Shown here piece after piece: positions 23,072 through 33,619 of a DNA stretch of 64,000 nucleotides. The stretch is from Bolinopsis microptera. Taxonomy: Eukaryota > Ctenophora > Tentaculata > Lobata > Bolinopsidae. The DNA lies in contig NC_087079.1 in assembly GCF_026151205.1 (NCBI RefSeq), positions 5,599,230 through 5,663,229 on the forward strand. The letters are read 5' to 3'. Within the stretch, counting starts at the first letter, position 1; each line of letters opens with the position of its first letter. A program made the position numbers and the translations under genes. Below the pieces are notes generated by a model. It was not told where the DNA came from and did not search any database. It saw only the letters and a program-made list of their open reading frames with translations.

Positions 23072-23451
23072 CAAATTTAGGCACATTTTTCGTTTTTAAT
23101 ATTTACTGATTTTTCTAAAATTTTGATAGGAATGTGCTAGTGACTTTTTGAAGGGTGCAAAATAACCGCAACTAGCACATTTATATATGAGTTATGAACA
23201 ACAAAACACCCTAAAATGCTTCCCTTTGAAGTTATGGGAGAAAATGTGATTTTTTATCTGCAAAGTCAAAAAATCACATTTTCTCCCATAACTTCAAAGG
23301 GAAGCATTTTAGGGTGTTTTGTTGTTCATAAATCATATATAAATGTGCTAGTTGCGGTTATGTTGCACCCTTCAAAAAGTCACTAGCACATTCCTATCAA
23401 AATTTTAGAAAAATCAGTAAATATTAAAAACGAAAAATGTGCCTAAATTTG
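23072..23451. repeat. Near-perfect 184-bp-arm palindrome (foldback)
   Basis: Arms 23072-23255 and 23268-23451 are exactly equal in length and reverse-complementary, with only about two mismatches that I could find (in the GAGTTATG/CATAAATC and GCAAAATA/TATGTTGC segments). The loop is 12 bases (ATCTGCAAAGTC). No convincing target-site duplication flanks it. It could be a foldback MITE, a source of long hairpin RNA if transcribed from the asparaginase intron, or a recent palindromic duplication. It would be hard to clone or sequence accurately. Confidence 0.9.
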
Positions 23452-24034
23452 TTGTTTGGCTTTGAGGTCCAATAGATCAGAAGGTGAATGAGTAAGAACA
23501 TTTTTGAGGGCATCAAAAACTGCGCCAGAATTCAGAGAACAATTTGATGTCAAGCATCAAATAATCCGATCTTCCCTGACTGACTTTTTGTTAAAATAAG
23601 CCTGAAAAGGACAATTTTAGCTTTTTGACTTTAAAAATTCATAACACACCAGCCTTTTTAGATACGATATCAAGATTTTACACACACCTTGACATAGATG
23701 TGAATAAACGGCGAGCAAAATTTCAACCCGATACCGCAAGAAATGATTAACTTATAGCGTCTCAACCACAAAATAATTTTTTCCGAAAATTGCACTCTTA
23801 ACCAGGAAATGCTCGATTACAAAAATGGGAATATTCAAAATAATTTTTTTTTGGTGTGGAAACGGTGCGCTAGAAGGTCACTGAACTGCCTATGAGGTCA
23901 TTTGGTCTGGACAGATTTGGGGTATGCCCCCTTAAGTGATGCAATGGAACACACACTACACTTAACTACTTAATGAACGAGCCTACTATCTACATTTAGC
24001 AACATTAAGTAAAGTTATCACTTATCAGTTGTAC

Positions 24035-27000
24035 CTGTGATGGAGAGAATGGTGAGAACTTCATTGATAAGGGGAACAAAGAAAAGGAAAGCCACCCCAA
24101 AACACAGCACCTCCCCCAGTACCCATCTCTTAGAGCACAACACAATAAACATGGGCAGGTAGAGAAGGAGGGAGACCAGTATGTCGGACACTGCTAGGTT
24201 GTGTACAAACATCAGGGAGATGGGGTCTAGTTTCAGAGCCTTGTGTACCAGGGACAGGTACAGGACTGCAGAGTTCCCTACCACTCCCACTATCACTACC
24301 TGTGGGGTTAGTGTTAGAGTCTAGTTTCAGAGCCTTGTGTACCAGGGACAGGTACAGGACTGCAGAGTTCCCTACCACTCCCACTATCACTACCTGTGGG
24401 ATTAGTTTTAGAGTCTAGTTTCAGAGCCTTGTGTACCAGGGACAGGTACAGGACTGCAGAGTTCCCTGCCACTCCCACTATCACTACCTGTGGGGTTAGT
24501 GTTAGGGTCTAGTTTCAGAGCCTTGTGTACCAGGGACAGGTACAGGACTGCAGAGTTCCCTACCACTCCCACTATCACTACCTGTGGGGTTACTGTTAGA
24601 GTCTAGTTTCAGAGCCTTGTGTACCAGTGACAGGTACAGGACTGCAGAGTTCCCTACCACTCCCACTATCACTACCTGTGGGGTTAGTGTTAGAGTTTAG
24701 TTTCAGAGCCTTGTGTACCAGGGACAGGTACAGTACTGCAGAGTTCCCTACCACTCCCACTATCACTACCTGTGGGGTTAGTGTTAGAGTCTAGTTTCAG
24801 AGCCTTGTGTACCAGGGACAGGTACAGTACTGCAGAGTTCCCTACCACTCCCACTATCACTACCTGTGGGGTTAGTGTTAGAGTCTAGTTTCAGAGCCTT
24901 GTGTACCAGGGACAGGTACAGGACTGCAGAGTTCCCTACCACTCCCACTATCACTACCTGTGGGGTTAGTGTTAGAGTCTAGTTTCAGAGCCTTGTGTAC
25001 CAGGGACAGGTACAGGACTGCAGAGTTCCCTACCACTCCCACTATCACTACCTGTGGGGTTAGTGTTAGAGTCTAGTTTCAGAGCCTTGTGTACCAGGGA
25101 CAGGTACAGGACTGCAGAGTTCCCTACCACTCCCACTATCACTACCTGTGGGGTTAGTGTTAGAGTCTAGTTTCAGAGCCTTGTGTACCAGGGACAGGTA
25201 TAGGACTGCAGAGTTCCCTACCACTCCCACTATCACTACCTGTGGGGTTAGTGTTAGAGTCTAGTTTCAGAGCCTTGTGTACCAGGGACAGGTATAGGAC
25301 TGCAGAGTTCCCTACCACTCCCACTATCACTACCTGTGGGGTTAGTGTTAGAGTCTAGTTTCAGAGCCTTGTGTACTAGGGACAGGTACAGGACTGCAGA
25401 GTTCCCTACCACTCCCACTATCACTACCTGTGGGGTTAGTGTAAGAGTCTAGTTTCAGAGCCTTGTGTACCAGGGACAGGTACAGGACTGCAGAGTTCCC
25501 TACCACTCCCACTATCACTACCTGTGGGGTTAGTGTTAGAGTCTAGTTTCAGAGCCTTGTGTACCAGGGACAGGTACAGGACTGCAGAGTTCCCTACCAC
25601 TCCCACTATCACTACCTGTGGGGTTAGTGTTAGAGTCTAGTTTCAGAGCCTTGTGTACCAGGGACAGGTATAGGACTGCAGAGTTCCCTACCACTCCCAC
25701 TATCACTACCTGTGGGGTTAGTGTTAGAGTCTAGTTTCAGAGCCTTGTGTACCAGGGACAGGTACAGGACTGCAGAGTTCCCTACCACTCCCACTATCAC
25801 TACCTGTGGGGTTAGTGTTAGAGTCTAGTTTCAGAGCCTTGTGTACCAGGGACAGGTACAGGACTGCAGAGTTCCCTACCACTCCCACTATCACTACCTG
25901 TGGGGTTAGTGTTAGAGTCTAGTTTCAGAGCCTTGTGTACCAGGGACAGGTACAGGACTGCAGAGTTCCCTACCACTCCCACTATCACTACCTGTGGGGT
26001 TAGTGTTAGAGTCTAGTTTCAGAGCCTTGTGTACCAGGGACAGGTACAGGACTGCAGAGTTCCCTACCACTCCCACTATCACTACCTGTGGGGTTAGTGT
26101 TAGAGTCTAGTTTCAGAGCCTTGTGTACCAGGGACAGGTACAGGACTGCAGAGTTCCCTACCACTCCCACTATCACTACCTGTGGGGTTAGTGTTAGAGT
26201 CTAGTTTCAGAGCCTTGTGTACCAGGGACAGGTATAGGACTGCAGAGTTCCCTACCACTCCCACTATCACTACCTGTGGGGTTAGTGTTAGAGTATAGTT
26301 TCAGAGCCTTGTGTACCAGGGACAGGTATAGGACTGCAGAGTTCCCTACCACTCCCACTATCACTACCTGTGGGGTTAGTGTTAGAGTCTAGTTTCAGAG
26401 CCTTGTGTACCAGGGACAGGTACAGGACTGCAGAGTTCCCTACCACTCCCACTATCACTACCTGTGGGGTTAGTGTTAGAGTCTAGTTTCAGAGCCTTGT
26501 GTACCAGGGACAGGTACAGGACTGCAGAGTTCCCTACCACTCCCACTATCACGACCTGTGGGGTTAGTGTTAGGGTCTAGTTTCAGAGCCTTGTGTACCA
26601 GGGACAGGTACAGGACTGCAGAGTTCCCTACCACTCCCACTATCACTACCTGTGGGGTTAGTGTTAGAGTTTAGTTTCAGAGCCTTGTGTACCAGGGACA
26701 GGTACAGGACTGCAGAGTTCCCTACCACTCCCACTATCACTACCTGTGGGGTTAGTTTTAGAGTCTAGTTTCAGAGCCTTGTGTACCAGGGACAGGTACA
26801 GGACTGCAGAGTTCCCTACCACTCCCACTATCACTACCTGTGGGGTTAGTGTTAGGGTCTAGTTTCAGAGCCTTGTGTACCAGGGACAGGTACAGGACTG
26901 CAGAGTTCCCTACCACTCCCACTATCACTACCTGTGGGGTTAGTGTTAGAGTCTAGTTTCAGAGCCTTGTGTACCAGGGACAGGTACAGGACTGCAGAGT

Positions 27001-29056
27001 TCCCTACCACTCCCACTATCACTACCTGTGGGGTTAGTGTTAGAGTCTAGTTTCAGAGCCTTGTGTACCAGGGACAGGTATAGGACTGCAGAGTTCCCTA
27101 CCACTCCCACTATCACTACCTGTGGGGTTAATGTTAGAGTCTAGTTTCAGAGCCTTGTGTACCAGGGACAGGTACAGGACTGCAGAGTTCCCTACCACTC
27201 CCACTATCACTACCTGTGGGGTTAGTGTTAGAGTCTAGTTTCAGAGCCTTGTGTACCAGGGACAGGTACAGTACTGCAGAGTTCCCTACCACTCCCACTA
27301 TCACTACCTGTGGGGTTAGTGTTAGAGTCTAGTTTCAGAGCCTTGTGTACCAGGGACAGGTACAGGACTGCAGAGTTCCCTACCACTCCCACTATCACTA
27401 CCTGTGGGGTTAGTGTTAGAGTCTAGTTTCAGAGCCTTGTGTACCAGGGACAGGTACAGGACTGCAGAGTTCCCTACCACTCCCACTATCACTACCTGTG
27501 GGGTTAATGTTAGAGTCTAGTTTCAGAGCCTTGTGTACCAGGGACAGGTACAGGACTGCAGAGTTCCCTACCACTCCCACTATCACTACCTGTGGGGTTA
27601 GTGTTAGAGTCTAGTTTCAGAGCCTTGTGTACCAGGGACAGGTACAGGACTGCAGAGTTCCCTACCACTCCCACTATCACTACCTGTGGGGTTAGTGTTA
27701 GAGTCTAGTTTCAGAGCCTTGTGTACCAGGGACAGGTACAGGACTGCAGAGTTCCCTGCCACTCCCACTATCACTACCTGTGGGGTTAGTGTTAGAGTCT
27801 AGTTTCAGAGCCTTGTGTACCAGGGACAGGTACAGCACAGGACTGCAGAGTTCCCTGCCACTCCCACTATCACTACCTGTGGGGTTAGTGTTAGAGTCTA
27901 GTTTCAGAGCCTTGTGTACCAGGGACAGGTACAGGACTGCAGAGTTCCCTGCCACTCCCACTATCACTACCTGTGGGGTTAGTGTTAGAGTCTAGTTTCA
28001 GAGCCTTGTGTACCAGGGACAGGTACAGGACTGCAGAGTTCCCTGCCACTCCCACTATCACTACCTGTGGGGTTAGTGTTAGAGTTTAGTTTCAGAGCCT
28101 TGTGTACCAGGGACAGGTACAGTACTGCAGAGTTCCCTACCACTCCCACTATCACTACCTGTGGGGTTAGTGTTAGAGTCTAGTTTCAGAGCCTTGTGTA
28201 CCAGGGACAGGTACAGGACTGCAGAGTTCCCTACCACTCCCACTATCACTACCTGTGGGGTTAGTGTTAGGGTCTAGTTTCAGAGCCTTGTGTACCAGGG
28301 ACAGGTACAGGACTGCAGAGTTCCCTACCACTCCCACTATCACTACCTGTGGGGTTTGTAGAACACTTTATCAAATTTGCTTCTTTTGTGTCTCATTAAA
28401 GACAATGTTGTTATAAATTAATCATGTTGTTTGGATCTGGAAGATCTTCACCACTCTCCAAATTCTAAATAGTCGATGGCGATCGACTATACTGTATCCA
28501 ATATTAATACGACTTTGCCAGAAAGTTGAGAACATTGGTTGTTATGCTTGATATGAAATTGAATAATTATACATGACAACAGGAGATATTGGCGTGCAGC
28601 TGATCGGCAAAACATAATTAGCGAAAACAAAACAAACAAGCGAATGAAATGATTAGAAGGTTGAATTGTGGCTATAGTGCAACGATTTAGAATTGGCTGT
28701 CGAGATTTGCAGTTGTAATTTAAATAGATGGCATAACGGTGTTTCCACTTGAAACGCTAGGAAATCGGAACATACTTTACTTAACTTATGTTTACTGTAG
28801 AATTAAAAACGGTTAAACGTGGTCTGGTAATGAATGTTTTTCTATTTTGATTGGCTGACCTTACCGACGATTTCTTAAAAACAGCAGCTCTTAATTGCTG
28901 CACTATAAAGCTATAAACTAGTCACTCTTCATGACGTTAAAATACCAGTAAATTGTAGAGGAGAAGTATGGGCCTTGTTGTTGAGGTGAGGGCGTATCCC
29001 GGAGTCTCAAGAATATCAGATATATTTGTTATATTCGTCCCATCCACTGTAAACAT
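24035..29056 (-). CDS. Rhodopsin-family GPCR, first two coding exons (N-terminus to TM3), partial
   Basis: Exon 1 (29056-28946) starts at an ATG and encodes 37 residues: an extracellular N-terminus with two N-glycosylation sequons (NIT, NIS) and the start of TM1 (PILLLYNLL), ending at a GTATTT donor in phase 0. Exon 2 (24299-24035) starts after CCCCACAG in phase 0 and encodes the rest of TM1 with the GN signature (VVGNSAVLYL), TM2 with LAVSD, the loop Trp, the TM3 disulfide Cys in LGEVLCF, and TM3 up to ILSIT, ending at an AG|GTACAA donor. The joined reading frame gives a canonical class A TM1-TM3. TM4-7 exons were not found at lower coordinates. The 4.6-kb intron is mostly a tandem array of the exon-2 start. 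The gene is antisense to, and probably nested in, an intron of the asparaginase. Ligand unknown. Confidence 0.8.
24301..28356 (-). repeat. 94-bp minisatellite made of GPCR exon-2 start plus its splice acceptor, about 43 units
   Basis: Each 94-base unit (minus strand) has about 74 bases identical to the first 74 of GPCR exon 2 (from GTAGTGATAGTGGGAG to GAAACTAGA) followed by about 20 bases, CTCTAACACTAACCCCACAG, which end in a branch-point-like CTAAC and a CAG acceptor. The genuine exon 2 is the terminal unit at 24299. The far end runs into unique intron sequence (TTCTACAAACCCCACAG). Units are about 97-100% identical, with a few recurrent variants (C/T in GGTAYAGG, G/T in ACAGKACTG) and one 6-base insertion near 27835. 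94 is not a multiple of three, so the array cannot code for repeats; frames within it are incidental. Confidence 0.97.
28360..28940 (-). other. Unique part of GPCR intron 1
   Basis: AT-rich sequence between the repeat array and exon 1; nothing else recognised. Confidence 0.5.
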
Positions 29057-29059
29057 GAT

Positions 29060-29950
29060 ATTGTGCCCTGGAGTTCGAGGTTGGTTAGTCAAAATAAAGT
29101 GAAGTGAAAGGAGAGGCTGTTCCAAAAACAATATTATTTACCGCCACATTCAAACAAATAACAAAGCAAACAACATTAACTAATACGTGGTATCTATCTG
29201 CTAATAATCGTACGCGTGCCAAGTTATCCGCATATCCTTGACCGGCTCACTTTTCTAGAATGAGCGTTATAAACTAAATACACTATTGTCTTACCAAAAC
29301 TTCTTAATTATACAACATAACATAATTCTGATTCTAGGCTGTTTGCTAGCAGTGTGGCACTCCTATCCAAATATACTACAAAGAAAAACCTAAACATTTG
29401 ACTTTTACTCTCTAAGTAGTATTATCAAGAACAAAAATGGAAAATTACCCGTTTCTAAATAGTCAACTTTATGAAACAGGTGACTCTATTGAGCAATCTG
29501 TAATATGAATAATATAAAGGAGCAATGAACCATACTATGTATATAATGTATATAATAAACGATATGGCACATCAATGACAAATAGCAAACGTCATACCAT
29601 CATGGTAGTCCTTAGTCTGATGTAACTATAGTATTTTATATTGCATTGAAGAAATGTCTTGAACGAGGGAGGAATGTTAATTAAACATGGAGATCAAGGG
29701 GCCATCAAGAGCCTGATTATAGAATACATCTAATTCTAATGAGAACTAGGTCTGAATATATTGTGTACTAATTATTCATATTGGGACGATGGAGTCCGGA
29801 CGGCTGCTGGCCCAATAATTTACTGATATTAAAGAAAAGTTGGCTTTCAATATATTATTTATTGATAAAAGCGTCCGTGTGATCCACCATCCTTTCCGAC
29901 GAAGTAGGTATAATAAGGTAGCGTATATAATTAAGAAAGCAAACCCACAC
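29060..29950. other. No gene recognised (GPCR upstream region)
   Basis: This lies 5' of the GPCR start codon on the minus strand and should hold its 5' UTR and promoter, but I see no specific element. Confidence 0.35.
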
Positions 29951-29954
29951 ATAG

Positions 29955-31066
29955 CCTCGGGTATAGGATACTAGGGCGTAGGAAACAAAGGCGGTAGACG
30001 CAAGAGCGGAGGACACTAGGGCGTAGGAAACAAAGGCGGTAGACGCAAGAGCGGAGGACACGAGGGCGTAGGAAACAAAGGTGGTAGACGCAAGAGCGGA
30101 GGACACTAGGGCGTAGGAAACAAAGGTGGTAGACGCAAGAGCGGAGGACACTAGGGCGTAGGAAACAAAGGCGGTAGACGCAAGAGCGGAGGACACTAGG
30201 GCGTAGGAAACAAAGGTGGTAGACGCAAGAGCGGAGGACACTAGGGCGTAGGAAACAAAGGTGGTAGACGCAAGAGCGGAGGACACTAGGGCGTAGGAAA
30301 CAAAGGCGGTAGACGCAAGAGCGGAGGACACGAGGGCGTAGGAAACAAAGGCGGTAGACGCAAGAGCGGAGGACACGAGGGCGTAGGAAACAAAGGCGGT
30401 AGACGCAAGAGCGGAGGACACTAGGGCGTAGGAAACAAAGGCGGTAGACGCAAGAGCGGAGGACACTAGGGCGTAGGAAACAAAGGCGGTAGACGCAAGA
30501 GCGGAGGACACTAGGGCGTAGGAAACAAAGGTGGTAGACACAAGAGCGGAGGACACTAGGGCGTAGGAAACAAAGGCGGTAGACGCAAGAGCGGAGGACA
30601 CGAGGGCGTAGGAAACAAAGGCGGTAGACGCAAGAGCGGAGGACACGAGGGCGTAGGAAACAAAGGCGGTAGACGCAAGAGCGGAGGACACTAGGGCGTA
30701 GGAAACAAAGGCGGTAGACGCAAGAGCGGAGGACACTAGGGCGTAGGAAACAAAGGCGGTAGACGCAAGAGCGGAGGACACTAGGGCGTAGGAAACAAAG
30801 GCGGTAGACGCAAGAGCGGAGGACACTAGGGCGTAGGAAACAAAGGCGGTAGACGCAAGAGCGGAGGACACGAGGGCGTAGGAAACAAAGGTGGTAGACG
30901 CAAGAGCGGAGGACACGAGGGCGTAGGAAACAAAGGCGGTAGACGCAAGAGCGGAGGACACTAGGGCGTAGGAAACAAAGGCGGTAGACGCAAGAGCGGA
31001 GGACACTAGGGCGTAGGAAACAAAGGTGGTAGACGCAAGAGCGGAGGACACGAGGGCGTAGGAAAC
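29955..31066. repeat. 45-bp minisatellite, about 25 units
   Basis: The unit is GGAAACAAAGGCGGTAGACG followed by CAAGAGCGGAGGACACTAGGGCGTA, 45 bases. Units differ almost only at two sites: CACTAGGG versus CACGAGGG, and GGCGGT versus GGTGGT, in a non-random run order. Because 45 is divisible by three, one minus-strand frame stays open for nearly 400 codons (15-residue repeat SSALASTAFVSYALV), but it has no ATG and no gene context. The right end merges with the terminal repeat of the element at 31045-31662, whose outer sequence GGACACGAGGGCGTA is part of the unit. Confidence 0.95.
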
Positions 31067-31662
31067 AAGGGCGTTACTTTCCTTAAAGGGTGCAGGTGGA
31101 TAAAAGGGCGAATCACATGATTCATTTTAGTATGAACACGAAGGCGGAAGAAAAAACGTCCTTAATGATGGTCGTTTTAACAGTTTAACTGAGAGGATTG
31201 ATGGTTTGAAATTGAGTGAACACACCTCAGTGAAATTTGTCTACCCAAAGTAAATACCCGTTTTGGTACGTACTACCCCTGATTTAAACCCGGGTAACCG
31301 TAGCGTCAGCGACTGCGATATTTTGAATGCCAAGTTTGTCACATGAACACCTAGGCATTGTTTGATTGGTCTAAGCACGTTACCAAACCCCAAAATCTGC
31401 TGCTGAGTTGACTGAGATATTTAAGGAAAATCTCTCAATGTTTGGCTCGCTTAAATCTGGGTGATTATTTGTGACATCACTATGTTTTGTTTCAAATTTA
31501 AACGTGAGTAGATCCAATTCTTCGAGCTAAGCTTTACCTCAACCAGACTGTTGAGAACATCAAAAAACCCGTTTATACATGTTAAAGTGATTCATGTGAT
31601 TCGCCCTCGTGTCCACCCTTTTAAGAAAGTACCGCCCTTGTGTCGTACGCCCTCGTGTCCGG
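31045..31662. mobile_element. MITE-like element with about 85-bp terminal inverted repeats
   Basis: The left end (31047-31130: GGACACGAGGGCGTA, AACAAGGGCG, TACTTTCCTTAAAGGGTG, GGGCGAATCACATGA) is matched in reverse complement by 31575-31662 with small indels. The 430-base interior has no transposase. The outermost 15-45 bases of the left repeat have been amplified into the neighbouring 45-bp array, while the right end carries only one to two partial copies. Confidence 0.7.
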
Positions 31663-31664
31663 TT

Positions 31665-32480
31665 CCCATAGTCTATTCGTGGACAGAACCAAAATCTCAT
31701 CGAAAGTAACCGCTCAATTTGGAGAGACGCTGAAGGGAATTTCTAATCAGGATCTAATTATGAATATAAACATCTTGATTGATTTCAGGATTTACTTATT
31801 AATATTATGTAAAGAGAGTTCCGGATTAGGTAAAAGATGAATTCTTGAAATCTTAGGAGTCATTCACAATTCACATAATATTACGTTATCAGCCGAGGGG
31901 GAGGAGGGGGGGGGGGGTTTCCAAATGATTACGCTAGTATAATTTTTACACAATAGCTCTGTGTAAAAATTATTACGGAGGGGGGAGGGGGGTTAAAAAT
32001 GTGCCAAAAAGTGATTACGTAATATATAAACGACCCCGTATAACCAAAACTGACCGCATCAAAACCCTAAAAATGTAAGCCTTCTGGATGTATGAAAAAC
32101 AAAAAAGCTAGTATTGGACAGTGGGCATATTACAAGAATAATAAACACTTAAACAGATTGTTTAATAACAAAATGTTCCATATATTTGAGATAAAAGAGC
32201 AGTCCTGAGGACCGCTATTTTATCCGCTATACAAGTACAACAACTGAGTAGTGTCTTTACTGTGTGAATATCTGAAGCAGTATGTTTCACAGTATATAAT
32301 AAATAATAAGTTCAGCAAAACATTTGTGATGCCGAAAAGGTACAAAGTTATCCAGACTGAATAACTGTTTAGACTGATTTTGAGCGATCTTATATCCACC
32401 TGGTGAATCAAGGAATACATGAACGTAATTCTTAAGACAATAAGCTCATTGTTTTTGGAACATAATATGTAAAGGTAGAG
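31665..32480. other. No gene; contains a poly-G element
   Basis: Mostly AT-rich. 31880-32030 is a related, inverted copy of the poly-C element at 36270-36365: both have CGTAATCATTTGGAAA next to the homopolymer, then CCTCGGCTGAT and TACGTAATATATA with ACGAC. No coding potential. Confidence 0.5.
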
Positions 32481-32493
32481 TGTGTAGAGATAG

Positions 32494-32642
32494 CAGGGAC
32501 AAAAGGATTTCGCGGCATGTACGAAATCGCGAAATTTCCCATTCTCCGCGACAAATTTTATGTGTAGTTTAATGTATAGCCTGTTAAATTTCGCGGTACC
32601 GCGAAATTTGGCCAAAATAATCGCGAAATCCTTTTGTCCCTG
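32494..32642. mobile_element. hAT MITE with perfect 21-bp TIRs and perfect 8-bp TSDs
   Basis: The element begins CAGGGACAAAAGGATTTCGCG and ends with its exact reverse complement. AGAGATAG stands directly on both sides (32486-32493 and 32643-32650), a perfect 8-bp target-site duplication. The 149-base body has further internal ATTTCGCG / CGCGAAAT motifs, likely transposase-binding subterminal repeats. CAGGG termini with 8-bp duplications define the hAT superfamily. The intact TSD implies a fairly young insertion. The minus-strand open frame across this region is incidental. Confidence 0.93.
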
Positions 32643-32654
32643 AGAGATAGTGAC

Positions 32655-33385
32655 TAGTTAATCAGGTGGTATCTGACCAGACAAAAGAAGTAAATATTAG
32701 CAACAGACAAGTTGAGATCCGAATGATATAGAAATTTAATGGAATCATAAATCAGAGTGTGCCAGATGCATCATTGTCATCGTACGAAATAAAATGAAAT
32801 GTGAAATTGAACTTTTCGTTATATTTAAAAAATCGCAGCTGGTGAAAAAATATAGACGTCTTCTTCCCTTCATACGAGCCACCATGTTCCATATTAATCT
32901 TTAATCCAGTATTATCAGTTACAGTTCGTGTGGTAGCAGCTGTTCATTGTCTTATTCTAACAGCAGCCTGCCCTCCGTAATCTGTTCCTAACTGGATACT
33001 TGGATAGTGGATAAGGGGTCGTTCACATTACACATATGAATGACCCCTAAATCAGTAATCTGTCAAGTAAAGAGTTTACACTAAATACTCCTGTGTTTTT
33101 CCTCAGCCTACATCAAACTTTGATGAGTTAAGGTCAATCAATATTTAAATAATATAAGTCGTTTAATAATATAAGACATTTAATAATATGAGTCATAAAA
33201 CTTAAACTTAACAGTGGCCATTACACGCCCTTTAGTTTATGTTATAAGACAACGGATAAGTTATCTTTCAATAATTGTCTGAGAAGCTGTAAAAGTTGAT
33301 GATTTTGCTTCTTTAATGAAATTATTAATCAATTAAAATAACTTTATCCTCTAATTGATTAACTAATTACTCAATTACCTTTCCT
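32655..33385. other. Intron-like sequence upstream of the 33.4-kb exon
   Basis: AT-rich, ending in a pyrimidine tract and the acceptor TTACCTTTCCTCAG. Nothing else recognised. Confidence 0.4.
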
Positions 33386-33388
33386 CAG

Positions 33389-33481
33389 ATGATGGTGACC
33401 AACCTGCGGGGTGAGATGACAGTGGAAGTTTCTCCGAACGTATCAGATCTCTTCCTTGACAGCGACAGTTACTTGTCAAAG
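33389..33481 (+). CDS. ASPG: Asparaginase exon encoding the end of the catalytic domain/linker
   Basis: A 93-base phase-0 exon sits between TTTCCTCAG and AAG|GTAATT and reads MMVTNLRGEMTVEVS then a short linker ending in SYLSK. The segment T-x-LRGEMT is a conserved feature near the end of the catalytic region in animal ASPG-type asparaginases, just before the ankyrin repeats. The strand agrees with the catalytic exons at 20.8-22.6 kb. It has no indels, unlike those. The exons that should lie between (about 100 residues of the C-terminal catalytic lobe) were not found. Immediately downstream lies a Penelope-like element on the other strand. Confidence 0.65.
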
Positions 33482-33619
33482 GTAATTATCATTAATTCAT
33501 TAATTATATATTCGTTAATTGTTAATTAAGTATTTATTAATTATTATACAGAGGAATTTGTTTCCCTTTGAATCAATCAAACTAGATGAATTGTTGTAAA
33601 TACTGAGATCAAACTATCA

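Noticed and set aside
24130-28000. Open frames inside the 94-bp array on both strands
   Set aside because: The unit length is not a multiple of three and the frames shift from unit to unit; only the terminal unit continues into the real GPCR exon.
29855-31051. Nearly 400-codon open frame encoding 15-residue repeats
   Set aside because: It lies in a 45-bp tandem array; any frame open through one unit stays open through all. There is no ATG and no gene context, so coding is not supported.
24301-31066. CRISPR-like regular repeats
   Set aside because: Units are contiguous without unique spacers and the genome is eukaryotic with introns; these are minisatellites.
32220-32615. 131-codon minus-strand frame
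   Set aside because: It crosses the hAT MITE boundary, has no recognisable domain and has AT-rich random composition.
33552-33600. Alternative terminal exon after TTATTATACAG reading RNLFPFESIKLDELL then stop
   Set aside because: Too short, no family support, and AT-rich acceptors are frequent here; noted only as a possible truncating splice.
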